Source: Bernardetia sp042180575
GTDB taxonomy: Bacteria > Bacteroidota > Bacteroidia > Cytophagales > Bernardetiaceae
Direction: 5' to 3'
DNA: 64,000 nucleotides
NCBI RefSeq assembly: GCF_042180575.1
Contig: NZ_CP170094.1
Location: forward strand, 4,340,001 to 4,404,000
Within the stretch, counting starts at the first letter, position 1, and the number at the start of each line of letters is the position of its first letter. Below the pieces are notes generated by a model. It made no database searches. It was given only the letters and a program-made list of their open reading frames with translations, and was not told the DNA's origin. Shown here one piece after another: positions 8,301 through 16,897 of this stretch. The translations under genes and the position numbers were made by a program.

Positions 8301-11057
8301 ATTTACTGTAATTGTAAAATCATCACTTGCAGAAGTATTACCTGCTGCATCTGTTGCTGTCCAAGTAACTGTTGTAGTTCCTACATTGAAAACTTGATTT
8401 GCTAAAGTTGTAATTGTTCCAGTTGTTGCACCTGTCAGAACATACGAATAGGAAGCTACTGAACAATTATCTGTTGCAGTTCCATTTGGAATATCTGTAT
8501 TAATAAAACTACAATTTCCTGTATCAGCATTTCTTGTAAAGTCTGTTTGTGCTGTTAGAAGTGGTAATTGATTATCCGAAACTGTAACTGTAAAATCATC
8601 AGAATTGGAAATATTTCCATTTGCATCTGTTGCTGTCCAAGTAACTGTTGTAGTTCCTACATTGAAAACTTGATTTGCTAAAGTAGTAACTGTTCCAGTT
8701 GTTGCGCCAGTCAGAACATACGAGTAAGAAGCTACAGTACAATTATCTGTTGCAGTTCCATTTGGAATATCTGTATTAATAAAACTACAATTTCCTGTAT
8801 CAGCATTTCTTGTAAAGTCTGCTTGTGCTGTTAGAAGTGGTAATTGATTATCCGAAACTGTAACTGTAAAATCATCAGAATTGGAAATATTTCCATTCAC
8901 ATCAGTTGCTGTCCAAGTAACTGTCGTTATTCCTACGTTGAAAACTTGATTTGCTAAAGTAGTAACTGTTCCAGTTGTTGCGCCAGTCAGAACATACGAG
9001 TAAGAAGCTACAGTACAATTATCTGTTGCAGTTCCATTTGGAATATCTGTATTTGTAAAATTACAATTTCCTGTATCAGCATTTCTTGTATAATCTGTTT
9101 TTGCTGTGAGCGTTGGTAATTGAGTGTCAGAAACGGTAACCGTAAAATCATCAGAATTGGAAATATTACCATTTGTATCAGTTGCAGTCCAAGTAACTGT
9201 CGTAGTTCCTACATTGAAAACTTGATTTGCTAAAGTTGTAATTGTTCCAGTTGTTGCACCTGTCAGAACATACAAATAGGAAGCTACTGAACAATTATCT
9301 GTTGCAGTTCCATTTGGAATATCTGTATTAATAAAACTACAATTTCCTGTATCAGCATTTCTTGTAAAGTCTGCTTGTGCTGTAAGTGTTGGTAATTGAT
9401 TATCCGAAACTGTAACTGTAAAATCATCACTTAATGAAATATTTCCACTTCCATCAGTTGCTGTCCAAGTAACGGTTGTAACGCCAAGGTTGAAAACTTG
9501 ATTTGTAAGTGTTGTAACTGTTCCAGTTGTTGCTCCTGTTAGAACATACGAATAAGAAGCAACTGAACAATTATCAGTTGCTACACCATTTGGAATATCT
9601 GTATTAATAAAACTACAATTTCCTGTATCAGCATTTCTTGTATAATTTGGTTTTGCTGTAAGTGTTGGTAATTGATTATCCGAAACTGTAACTGTAAAAT
9701 CATCACTTAATGAAACATTACCATTTGTATCTGTTGCTGTCCAAGTAACTGTTGTAACTCCAAGGTTGAAAACTTGATTTACAAGTGTAGTAACTGTTCC
9801 TGTTGTTGCACCTGTCAGAACATACGAATAGGAAGCAACAGAACAATTATCAGTTGCTACACCATTTGGAATATCTGTATTTGTAAAATTACAATTTCCT
9901 GTATCAGCATTTCTTGTATAATCTGTTTTTGCTGTGAGCGTTGGTAATTGAGTGTCAGAAACGGTAACCGTAAAATCATCAGAATTGGAAATATTACCAT
10001 TTGTATCAGTTGCAGTCCAAGTAACTGTCGTAATTCCGACATTAAATGCTTGATTTACAAGAGTTGTAACTGTTCCAGTTGTTGCTCCTGTCAAAACATA
10101 CGAATAAGAAGCAACGGAACAATTATCTGCTGCTATTCCATTTGGAATATCTGTATTTGTGAAAGTACAATTTCCTGTATCTGTATTTCTTGTATAATCT
10201 GTTTTTGCCGTAAGTGTTGGTTTTTGTGTGTCTTCATTTACTGTAACTGTAAATGATTTTGTGGCTACATTCCCTGCTACATCCGTCGCAGTAAAAGTAT
10301 TGGTAGTAACACCAATAGGAAAGGCACTCCCAGAAGGTAAACCTGCTATTTGTGTTACATTACTAAAAGGAGCTAAGACATAATTTATATTTCCTCTAAA
10401 ATAATAAGGACCACCACCTATGTTTGCTCCTTGGAAAGCTCCTGTTACGGCGTGATGATTGGCAGTAGTAAAATTAGCATCTCCAATATTTACTGCATTA
10501 TTAGTAACTGGAACCATAGCACTCACACCAGCATAACCTCTAATCCAAATAGCATACGTTTCTCCTTCTAAGAGTCCTAATGCTCCAAAATCTACATTTT
10601 TAAGTGAAGTACTTCCATTAAATGGAATAGTTGCAGTTCCTGCTAATGTCCAAGCAGAAGCATTATTTTCAAAGCCTACTCTTGACCCCCTTTTATAAAA
10701 TACATCTACATTAAATGAAGTGGCTACTCCATTTGTATAAAGATATAAATCAAAAGAAGTAATGACTATTGAGTTGGTTGGGGTTATGTCGAATGTAATA
10801 CCTCCACCTTGTGCAAAAGCTCCCCCCAATAGTCCCCCAGTAGTAGTGGCTTGCAAAATAGTATCATCAAACTCATCACCAGCTCCAATATTATAGTTTA
10901 ATACTCTAGTTTGTCCATTTAATACACAATCAAAAGAGGCATTTTCAGGCATTGCAAAAACAGGAGGTGTGGTATCTTGTGCTTTTACTTGATAGGAAAT
11001 TGCAAGTAGTATAAAAAGTAAAATGCTATTTTTGAGGAAAAGTAGTAGCTTTTTCAT
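5400..11057 (-). CDS. 1885-residue secreted HYR-repeat protein with T9SS sorting domain
   Basis: The signal peptide is MKKLLLFLKNSILLFILLAI, continuing SYQVKAQ. An N-terminal beta-rich region (30-270) is followed by nine near-identical 92-residue hyalin-like repeats (about 274-1107; DTQLPTLTA..DYTRNADTG.C..TDIPNG.ATDNC...). A canonical HYR domain follows (NPTITCPTNI...DNNGNTATCSFDVTV, to about 1190), then a fibronectin III-like segment (about 1310-1390) and Ig/PKD-like repeats. Residues 1806-1885 form a type A T9SS sorting domain (FKIYPNPSSGLFNIHF...). The protein is predicted to cross the outer membrane through T9SS and be anchored or released at the surface, probably for adhesion. The partner is unknown. 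It is a single gene with its own terminator at 5330-5358. Confidence 0.9.
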   Translation of the reverse strand: MKKLLLFLKNSILLFILLAISYQVKAQDTTPPVFAMPENASFDCVLNGQTRVLNYNIGAGDEFDDTILQATTTGGLLGGAFAQGGGITFDITPTNSIVITSFDLYLYTNGVATSFNVDVFYKRGSRVGFENNASAWTLAGTATIPFNGSTSLKNVDFGALGLLEGETYAIWIRGYAGVSAMVPVTNNAVNIGDANFTTANHHAVTGAFQGANIGGGPYYFRGNINYVLAPFSNVTQIAGLPSGSAFPIGVTTNTFTATDVAGNVATKSFTVTVNEDTQKPTLTAKTDYTRNTDTGNCTFTNTDIPNGIAADNCSVASYSYVLTGATTGTVTTLVNQAFNVGITTVTWTATDTNGNISNSDDFTVTVSDTQLPTLTAKTDYTRNADTGNCNFTNTDIPNGVATDNCSVASYSYVLTGATTGTVTTLVNQVFNLGVTTVTWTATDTNGNVSLSDDFTVTVSDNQLPTLTAKPNYTRNADTGNCSFINTDIPNGVATDNCSVASYSYVLTGATTGTVTTLTNQVFNLGVTTVTWTATDGSGNISLSDDFTVTVSDNQLPTLTAQADFTRNADTGNCSFINTDIPNGTATDNCSVASYLYVLTGATTGTITTLANQVFNVGTTTVTWTATDTNGNISNSDDFTVTVSDTQLPTLTAKTDYTRNADTGNCNFTNTDIPNGTATDNCTVASYSYVLTGATTGTVTTLANQVFNVGITTVTWTATDVNGNISNSDDFTVTVSDNQLPLLTAQADFTRNADTGNCSFINTDIPNGTATDNCTVASYSYVLTGATTGTVTTLANQVFNVGTTTVTWTATDANGNISNSDDFTVTVSDNQLPLLTAQTDFTRNADTGNCSFINTDIPNGTATDNCSVASYSYVLTGATTGTITTLANQVFNVGTTTVTWTATDAAGNTSASDDFTITVNDTQLPILTAKPNYTRNADNGVCSFTNTDIPNGVAADNCSVASYSYVLTGATTGTVTTLANQVFNLGTTTVTWTAIDVNGNTSASDEFTVTVNDTQLPTLTAQTDFTRNADTGNCNFINLIGATNIPNGIATDNCSVASYSYILTGATTGTVTTLANQVFNVGITIITWTATDVNGNISLSDDFTVTVSDTQNPTITCPTNIIVNNDPNICGAIVTFALPTVSDNCTIASLNQTAGIASGDLYPVGTTTNTFLVTDNNGNTATCSFDVTVNQRYELLYSTAGFSEIYPTTSGVLGNTISIKSYACDIFTGTNGENFIATGKVTVSNIPAGLTASIIKISDTELAFRLEGSAINNAVVDEIENLTVIFNDAAFVGVTAANVITSIKTDLVIRFLDFIPLNLRATAISTSQINLTWERNSQVHRAYRLYRNNRFVREFPTTITSYSDENLNPDTRYSYKLVGVVNQNIESDASRANEWTFPEKPILLSISTICGEGKANLKIEGSGTIFRVYAQETNGNLLLESSNGSFELPSISETTTFYASVIGRGGTESERIPILVNVQPTFEAKIVGENNRESCENSIELTAQEVENATYTWFLNGTNLGTNGQTITANYSGNYQVFVQKGVCSFMSEKVKVKLNQNPVAKIQQSNSTKFCQNGTINAVSTGENINYEWILNNVIVGNNQSLNVTQSGIYTLQITNATGCQASSEIEIIVTDIPQTPILEASESIICPNTETTISIQNPQNDVIYQWFRNGGNLRKNGNSISTSIKGSYEVRAISNQNNACNSLSNELEINHFEVLPIYLRISEDKTSLFVEDVNLSQSEIANIEWYFEGELETDLGSTFEISPTVNGNYSAKITNQNGCLIQTRTVYFSVPKTPVITGKEDLKNDLFKIYPNPSSGLFNIHFGNSLTEDIQITVFDGIGRKIYTKTLEKGSQDFKISLQNKPSGMYMIRFNQTNSVYSKQIIIE
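7738..10230 (-). repeat. Nine tandem 276-bp repeats inside the HYR protein gene
   Basis: Markers such as the codons for QLPTLTA recur every 276 bp (for example plus-strand ggtaactg at 8011 and 8287), giving 92-residue units. Neighbouring units are nearly identical at DNA level, which suggests recent duplication or gene conversion. The unit ending near 7930 carries a small in-frame insertion (INLIGATNIPNG in place of TDIPNG). Confidence 0.85.
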
Positions 11058-11203
11058 GAGGTAAAAGTTTTTTTAGTAAATTTTACTTCAAAAATACTCA
11101 CTCTCTCTATGTGAAACTTAACAAAGTACTTCAGTGGTTGAAATTTGGCACTGAGTGGTTGATTTTAAGAGTTAAGCGTTTTTAACTTTTTGTTAATTTT
11201 TAT

Positions 11204-11947
11204 CTATTTGAGCATATTGAGCCTACTAAGTAAGTTTTCTTTGTGTCTTCGGCTAATATCATAATGATTTTTACCTATGGTAAGTACATTGTCTTGCAAA
11301 TCAATATTATCTATAAAATAAGCATTGACAATGGTGTTTCTGTGTATTTGTACAAAATCTGTAATTGGCAAACGCTCTTCAATTTCTTTGAGAGGCATTT
11401 TGACAGTAAATGTTTTTTCTTTTGTTGTAATCTGACAGGCTTTATCTATTATTTCGACTACCAAAATATCTTTAATGGCTACTTTTTGTAGTTGATTAGT
11501 TTCTGTTTTGATAAAAAAATGGTCACGAATCAAAATATCGCTTTTCCATTCTTTACCATCTTCATTATGATTGGGTTTTGAATAACGAGAAATAGCTAAT
11601 TCGATGGTGCGTTGTAATAAATCAGCATCAATAGGTTTTGTGATATAGGCATAAGGGTTTGCTTCTTTTGCCGAATCAAAAATCGCTCTATCCTCATACG
11701 AAGTAATAAAAATAATAGGTACAGAAAACTCTGAATTAGAAATTTTTTTGGCAACCTCAATTCCATTCATTGAGCCATTGATATGAATATCCATCAGAGC
11801 CAAATCAGGTTTCATGCTCACAAAAAAACGAAGCATTTCTTCTGAATTATCTGTCATTCCGACCAATTCATAACCCAAATCATCTTCAATAATTCTTCTA
11901 ATAGTAGTCGCAAAAATTGGTTCATCTTCTACTGCAATAATCCTCAT
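11204..11947 (-). CDS. LytTR-family response regulator
   Basis: The 247-residue protein has a CheY-like receiver (1-125) with acidic residues EDE at 7-9, phosphoacceptor Asp53 (LALMDIHI), Thr82 (FITSYED) and Lys104 (YITKPID). A linker leads to a C-terminal LytTR DNA-binding domain (about 145-247; VVEIIDKACQITT, IHRNTIVN). It lies 113 bp downstream of a propeller histidine kinase in the same orientation and is most likely its cognate regulator. LytTR proteins bind direct repeats upstream of target operons. The targets here are unknown, though the adjacent surface-protein gene is a possible one. Confidence 0.9.
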   Translation of the reverse strand: MRIIAVEDEPIFATTIRRIIEDDLGYELVGMTDNSEEMLRFFVSMKPDLALMDIHINGSMNGIEVAKKISNSEFSVPIIFITSYEDRAIFDSAKEANPYAYITKPIDADLLQRTIELAISRYSKPNHNEDGKEWKSDILIRDHFFIKTETNQLQKVAIKDILVVEIIDKACQITTKEKTFTVKMPLKEIEERLPITDFVQIHRNTIVNAYFIDNIDLQDNVLTIGKNHYDISRRHKENLLSRLNMLK

Positions 11948-12060
11948 ACATTTTTTTGTTTTTTAGTAAATATAAAAATTACAATCCAATGGTCAAGTAA
12001 AATAATTCTAAAAGGTAGATTTTTTAAATTAAACGGTTGTTTTTGATGAATGAATGGTTT

Positions 12061-15000
12061 TTACTCCGTTGGAGAAATAGTTGGAATAACAAGAGTAAAA
12101 GTAGTTCCTTCATTTTTTTTGCTTTCTATATCGATAGTAATACCGTTCATTTGAGCAAATTCATAACACAAAACCAGTCCCAAACCTGTACTTTTTTCTC
12201 CTCGTAATCCTTTTCTAGTATGAGCCAAATTAAGCTCAAATATTTCTTTTTGAGCATCATTACTCATTCCAATTCCTGTATCTGTTAGTTGCAAGATAAT
12301 TTCATTTTGATTTGCTTCTTGATATGCCAAAATGTTGATTTTGCCTTCGTTGGGAGTAAATTTTAAAGCATTAGATATAAGGTTTCTGATAATGGTCTGA
12401 AACGAATTTTTATCTACATAGATAAACAAATCTGTATTGATTTGTACATCAATTTCTATGTGCAGACTTTGAGCAAGATTGTGATAAATATTGATAGTTT
12501 CTTTTGTAACGCTTTGTAAGTCAATTATTTGTGGGCTGTATTTTATTTGATGTTGTTGAGTTAAAGCCCAATTCAATAAATTATTAAGTAATGTATTCAG
12601 GTTTTGAACTGAATTATCAATGTATTCTCCTAGTTGGTGCAATCCTTCAGAATTATTCTTTTTTAAAAAATAATCTATTTGTTTGGAAATATCTTGAAAA
12701 GCTATTAAAGGACTCCGTAAATCGTGGGCAATAATGGCAAAAAGCTGATTTTGAGTCGCATTTGATTTTTCTAAGGCTTTATTTTGCTTCTCAAAAAGAA
12801 TATTTTTGTTGGCTAATGCTTGAGTAGCTTTTTGGATTTGTTCTTCTAAAAGTTTTTTGCCTAATCCGATTTGATATAATCTCCATTTATAGATAAGATA
12901 AACCAACACTAAAAATAAGATAAGTAAACTAAATAAAAACCAAGGTTGAAGATAAAAAGGTGCAACAAGAATTAGTTTTAGAGTAATTCCTTTGTCATTC
13001 CAGATGCCGTGATTATTGGCAGCTTTTATTCGAAGAGTATATTTTCCGTGTGCAAGTCCTGTAAGAGTCAGTTTACCTTCATTTCCTAGATTAATCCAAT
13101 CACTTTGAAGTTCATCTATTTTGTAGGCATATTGATTTTTTTCTGGACGGTAATAATTGAGAGCCACAAAGTCAAAACTCAGAATCTGTGCTTCCTTAAT
13201 CGGTAATTCTAATTTTTTGACTTGATTTAATGGTTTATCAAATTTAATTATAGAATCTTGTTTGGTGATTTTAGTAAAATATAAAGGAGGTACAAAATTA
13301 TTTCGTTTCATTTGATTAGGAAAAAAAGCATTGAGTCCATTTATTCCACCAAAAAAAAGTTCTCCTTCTTCACTTTTGAAATGGGCTTTCGTATTAAATT
13401 CATTATTTTGTAATCCATCTGACTCATCATAATTTTCAAATATTTCTGTTTCTTTATTAAATTTTGAAATGCCATAATTTGTACTTAGCCAAAGATTATA
13501 ATTTTCATCTTCCAAAATAGCATAAATAACCTCATTAGGCAATCCATCACTAACAGTATATTTTTTGAAAATTTTAGTAAGAGTATCAAAACGATAAAAT
13601 CCATCTTTAGTGCCTAACCAAATTACTCCTTTTTTATCTTGATGAATAGATAAAACATAGCAAGTTGTATTTTTAGATTTTGAGTTTGGATTATAAAAAA
13701 CGGGTTTTTTGTGTGTACTTTTAAGTAAAGCAATACCATTATTTTGAGAGCCTACCCAAATTTCATTTTGTTTTGTATAATACAAACAAGTTACTTTTCC
13801 ATATTCTGTAGAGGAAAGCATCTGTTTTGTAATGGGATTGTATTTTTGAAGTATATCTCCTTCTGCAAACCAAACTGTAGAGTCATTGAGTGGCAAAAGA
13901 GCAGTGCAATTTTCTTTAGTGTTGTACTCAATGGATTTTTGAAATGTTGTTAGATTGATTTTTATAATTCCTTGGTTGGTTGCAAACCATAGAGGAGGTG
14001 AAAAAGAAGATTGTGTATAGATTTGTTGTTTAAATAAATTTGGATACGAGTTATAAGCCCACATTTTTTTGATTGAATCCCCCAAAAAAATATCTATTTT
14101 ATTTTCTTTATTATATGTTCCAATCCACATATTTTTAGTAGTGGGTTCTTGAAAAATAGTACGCACACTTGCTCCTAATTTATATTCTCTCAAACTAAAA
14201 AGGGTGTACAGGGGAACAACTGCAATACCAGCTCCATAGGTACAAATCCATAAATTATCTGTTCTGTCTTTGTAGATAAATACAATAGAATATTTGCTTG
14301 TGTTGAGAGGAGAATTTGTAAAATCAATATAGTTTGAGATTCTTTTTTTACTTTTATCAATTATCAAAATGCCTTGTGAGTTGTAACTATACAAATTATC
14401 ATTTTCTTGAACTTCAGAAGAAAAAGGAAGTCCTAGTTTGTCACAAGTATTAAAAAAATTAGGCAAAATATTTATTTTGAATACTGTTGTGTCATAGACT
14501 TTATATAAGTGACTATAATTTTTAGTATCTAAATTATATGAAAACCATAATTCATTTTTTTTGTCAAAATAGTCGCTATAAAAGGGGAATAATGCTATAT
14601 CTTTCCACTCTTGATTTGTCTTTTTTTTGTATAAAATTTTTGTTAATGTGATATTTTTATCAATTAACTCCTCAGTAATAAGTAGATATTTTTCGTCTTC
14701 TTGATTTTTATTTTTTAAAATACGTTCATAAATACCTGTTATTTTTTTTTGGGAAAAACTTGGGAATTCATCTGAATAATTTTGCCACTTGTGATGATTT
14801 ACTTTCTTGAAAAATAGTTGCTCGTTAGCAATAATCCATATTGTTTTTTCAGAATCAATCAAAATAGATAGAATATTTTTCTGATTAAAAAAATCAATCG
14901 TAGAAATTTTTTGAGTGTATAAATCTAGCTTACTAAGTCCTGCCGTTGTACCAAGTAAAAGATAATGTTCATCTAATTGTACAATCGCTTGCACTGAATT

Positions 15001-15258
15001 TGAACCCAAAAATATACTGTTTTCTTCATCATTTCGAAGTGTAATAAAATTTTTGCCGTCATATCTAGATAATCCATCATTTGTTCCAAACCACATAAAA
15101 CCCTCTTTATCTTGCAATGCACAGTTTACAAAAGCATTGGCTAGACCATCTTTTGTTTGAAGATGTTGATAATTTAGAACATAGTTTTGAGCATAACTTT
15201 TTTGAGATATAAAGCTAATAAGCAGAAAAAGAAATAATATTTTAAGCCAATTATTCAT
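12061..15258 (-). CDS. Two-component propeller sensor histidine kinase (Reg_prop / Y_Y_Y)
   Basis: The 1065-residue protein starts with a signal peptide (to about residue 23). A large periplasmic region of Reg_prop beta-propeller repeats follows (GFMWFGTNDGLSRYDG, GVIWLGTKDGFYRFD), then a Y_Y_Y domain (about 690-755), one transmembrane helix (about 766-787) and a coiled-coil linker. The kinase core has HisKA phosphoacceptor His845 (IIAHDLRSP), an N-box (RNLISNALKFTP), G1 (TDTGIGM) and G2 (STGLGLVL). Unlike SusR-type hybrids it has no receiver or AraC domain, so phosphate probably goes to the LytTR regulator encoded just downstream. Its ligand cannot be deduced from sequence. Confidence 0.92.
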   Translation of the reverse strand: MNNWLKILFLFLLISFISQKSYAQNYVLNYQHLQTKDGLANAFVNCALQDKEGFMWFGTNDGLSRYDGKNFITLRNDEENSIFLGSNSVQAIVQLDEHYLLLGTTAGLSKLDLYTQKISTIDFFNQKNILSILIDSEKTIWIIANEQLFFKKVNHHKWQNYSDEFPSFSQKKITGIYERILKNKNQEDEKYLLITEELIDKNITLTKILYKKKTNQEWKDIALFPFYSDYFDKKNELWFSYNLDTKNYSHLYKVYDTTVFKINILPNFFNTCDKLGLPFSSEVQENDNLYSYNSQGILIIDKSKKRISNYIDFTNSPLNTSKYSIVFIYKDRTDNLWICTYGAGIAVVPLYTLFSLREYKLGASVRTIFQEPTTKNMWIGTYNKENKIDIFLGDSIKKMWAYNSYPNLFKQQIYTQSSFSPPLWFATNQGIIKINLTTFQKSIEYNTKENCTALLPLNDSTVWFAEGDILQKYNPITKQMLSSTEYGKVTCLYYTKQNEIWVGSQNNGIALLKSTHKKPVFYNPNSKSKNTTCYVLSIHQDKKGVIWLGTKDGFYRFDTLTKIFKKYTVSDGLPNEVIYAILEDENYNLWLSTNYGISKFNKETEIFENYDESDGLQNNEFNTKAHFKSEEGELFFGGINGLNAFFPNQMKRNNFVPPLYFTKITKQDSIIKFDKPLNQVKKLELPIKEAQILSFDFVALNYYRPEKNQYAYKIDELQSDWINLGNEGKLTLTGLAHGKYTLRIKAANNHGIWNDKGITLKLILVAPFYLQPWFLFSLLILFLVLVYLIYKWRLYQIGLGKKLLEEQIQKATQALANKNILFEKQNKALEKSNATQNQLFAIIAHDLRSPLIAFQDISKQIDYFLKKNNSEGLHQLGEYIDNSVQNLNTLLNNLLNWALTQQHQIKYSPQIIDLQSVTKETINIYHNLAQSLHIEIDVQINTDLFIYVDKNSFQTIIRNLISNALKFTPNEGKINILAYQEANQNEIILQLTDTGIGMSNDAQKEIFELNLAHTRKGLRGEKSTGLGLVLCYEFAQMNGITIDIESKKNEGTTFTLVIPTISPTE

Positions 15259-15275
15259 TGAATAGCAATCAAAGA

Positions 15276-15310
15276 ATTAATTACGAATTACGGATTACGA
15301 ATGTAAATTA
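15276..15310. repeat. ATTACGAATTACG-type dispersed repeat
   Basis: The segment contains attacgaattacggattacg followed by aatgtaaatta, in the 5' leader of the kinase gene. Closely related copies occur at 40130-40144, 47804-47827 and 50650-50678, each within a few tens of bases of a gene end or start. Confidence 0.5.
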
Positions 15311-15396
15311 TTAATTATAAATCCGAAAATGGTAATTTATTTAATTTTTATTCCAAAAAAAGAAATAGAATAATTTAAAAGTAGTGTTTTTAAATC

Positions 15397-15437
15397 AAAA
15401 AATGCTTACAAACTCATTTAAGTTGCAAGCATTTTTT
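15397..15437 (-). terminator. Terminator downstream of fumarylacetoacetase
   Basis: An 11-bp stem (aaaaaatgctt / aagcatttttt) lies 23 bp after the fahA stop codon. Both flanks are A/T-rich, so it could act in either direction. Confidence 0.7.
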
Positions 15438-15459
15438 GTGAAAATCAAATTTCAATGTT

Positions 15460-16731
15460 TTATTTAGCAGGAAGAATTTTTCCACTTACTTCTCCAAAAC
15501 CAATTCTTACAGAATCATTCTGACAAAAGCCACGCATTACAATCGTATCATTGTCTTGAATAAATTTGCGTTCTACGCCATTTTTCAATGGAATCATTTT
15601 TTTGCCTCCTTGTGTAAGTTCAATAAGTGAACCATACGAATTTTCATCTTTTCCACTAATTGTTCCCGAAGCACACATATCGCCAACATTGATATTACAA
15701 CCATTTACGGTATGGTGTGTAAGCTGTTGTGCCATATTCCAGTACAAATATTTGAAACTTGAATGACTAATTGTAGTCGCTTCTCCATTTTCAGGAATAA
15801 AATCGACTTCTAAGCTAATATTAAAATTATGTTTTCCTGTGTATTTCAAATAATCCAAAACTTCTGGATCTTGCTTTGGACTTTCTACTCTGAACGGCTC
15901 TAAAGCATCAAGCGTAACTATCCAAGGCGAAATAGAAGAAGCAAAACTTTTTCCCAAGAAAGGTCCTAATGGCACATATTCCCATTTTTGAATATCTCTA
16001 GCCGACCAATCATTAAAGACAACCATTCCAAAAATATGGTCTTCTGCTGTATCAATCGTTACAGATTCTCCTAATTTTGTAGATTTTCCGACAATAAAAG
16101 CCATTTCTAATTCAAAATCTAATGTTTTACAAGGAGAAAAAATAGGTGGCTCTTCTGGATTTGGTTTTATTTGTCCTTTTGGTCTATGGATTTCTGTTCC
16201 TGAAATAACAATCGAAGAAGCTCGTCCGTGATAACCAACAGGAATATGTTTCCAATTTGGCATCAATGCCTCTGCATTAGGTCTGAAAAGTTTTCCTAAA
16301 TTGGTAGCGTGTTCGATGCTAGAATAAAAATCAGTATAATCGCCTACTTGTACAGGCATGTGCATCGTTACGTTTGCAACAGGAAAGAGAACTTTGTCTT
16401 TTTGTTTTTCCAAATCAGAACCCTCTTGCAATAATTCTGAAATTTTTTCTCGTGTTGTTCTCCAATTTTCTTGACCTAATTCTATAAAAGGATTAAGAAC
16501 ACTTTCATAAAAAACGCTGTGGTCAAAATCTAAATCATTTAATAAATTTGAATCAGAAAGTTCTGCCAAATCTAATACAAAATCTCCAATACGAACGCCT
16601 ACACGAGCATCTTGGTTGTCAGTAGAAAAAATACCAAATGGTAAGTTCTGAATTGGAAAGTCTGAATCTTTCGCAACTTCTACAAAAGATTTTAAGGCTG
16701 GATTATTAGCTTTGAATGTGTGTGCTGACAT
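15460..16731 (-). CDS. fahA: Fumarylacetoacetase (tyrosine degradation)
   Basis: The 423-residue protein matches fumarylacetoacetate hydrolase in length and motif order. An N-terminal SH3-like domain precedes the C-terminal FAH barrel. The metal and catalytic region reads DYTDFYSSIEHATNLG (Asp134, His141). Later motifs include YHGRASSIVISGTEI, FELEMAFIVG and FNDWSARDIQKWEYVPLGPF. The family hydrolyses 4-fumarylacetoacetate to fumarate and acetoacetate (EC 3.7.1.2), the last step of Phe/Tyr catabolism, in the cytoplasm. It appears monocistronic, with its own terminator, and no other tyrosine-degradation gene adjoins it. Confidence 0.95.
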   Translation of the reverse strand: MSAHTFKANNPALKSFVEVAKDSDFPIQNLPFGIFSTDNQDARVGVRIGDFVLDLAELSDSNLLNDLDFDHSVFYESVLNPFIELGQENWRTTREKISELLQEGSDLEKQKDKVLFPVANVTMHMPVQVGDYTDFYSSIEHATNLGKLFRPNAEALMPNWKHIPVGYHGRASSIVISGTEIHRPKGQIKPNPEEPPIFSPCKTLDFELEMAFIVGKSTKLGESVTIDTAEDHIFGMVVFNDWSARDIQKWEYVPLGPFLGKSFASSISPWIVTLDALEPFRVESPKQDPEVLDYLKYTGKHNFNISLEVDFIPENGEATTISHSSFKYLYWNMAQQLTHHTVNGCNINVGDMCASGTISGKDENSYGSLIELTQGGKKMIPLKNGVERKFIQDNDTIVMRGFCQNDSVRIGFGEVSGKILPAK

Positions 16732-16757
16732 GAAATGTGTATTTATTTTAGTTTATT

Positions 16758-16789
16758 TTGCTGGTGTCGCTATGCTAAAACACCAACAA
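16758..16789. repeat. GTTGGTGTC-type dispersed palindrome (copy 1)
   Basis: Imperfect inverted repeat: ttgctggtgt, then cgctatgctaaa, then acaccaacaa. It lies upstream of fahA. Related copies are at 26671-26695, 38534-38562 and 41378-41413. Confidence 0.55.
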
Positions 16790-16872
16790 AGGCAAGGTTA
16801 AAAAGTTACTATACTGCAAATATACACAATCGTATAGAATTGATTTTGTTATGAGAAATTGAAAACTTTTTT

Positions 16873-16894
16873 AAACAGACTAGGAAGTCTGTTT
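16873..16894. repeat. AACAGACT-type palindrome (copy 1)
   Basis: The sequence aaacagactaggaagtctgt plus tt is an inverted repeat ending 3 bp from the stop codon of the Uma2 gene. The same module is found at 35032-35091 and 52505-52574. It may double as a transcript 3' end. Confidence 0.6.
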
Positions 16895-16897
16895 TAC

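Noticed and set aside
12061..15258. Calling the propeller kinase a full hybrid (HTCS)
   Set aside because: No receiver or AraC domain follows the ATPase, and the stop codon lies just past the G2 box.
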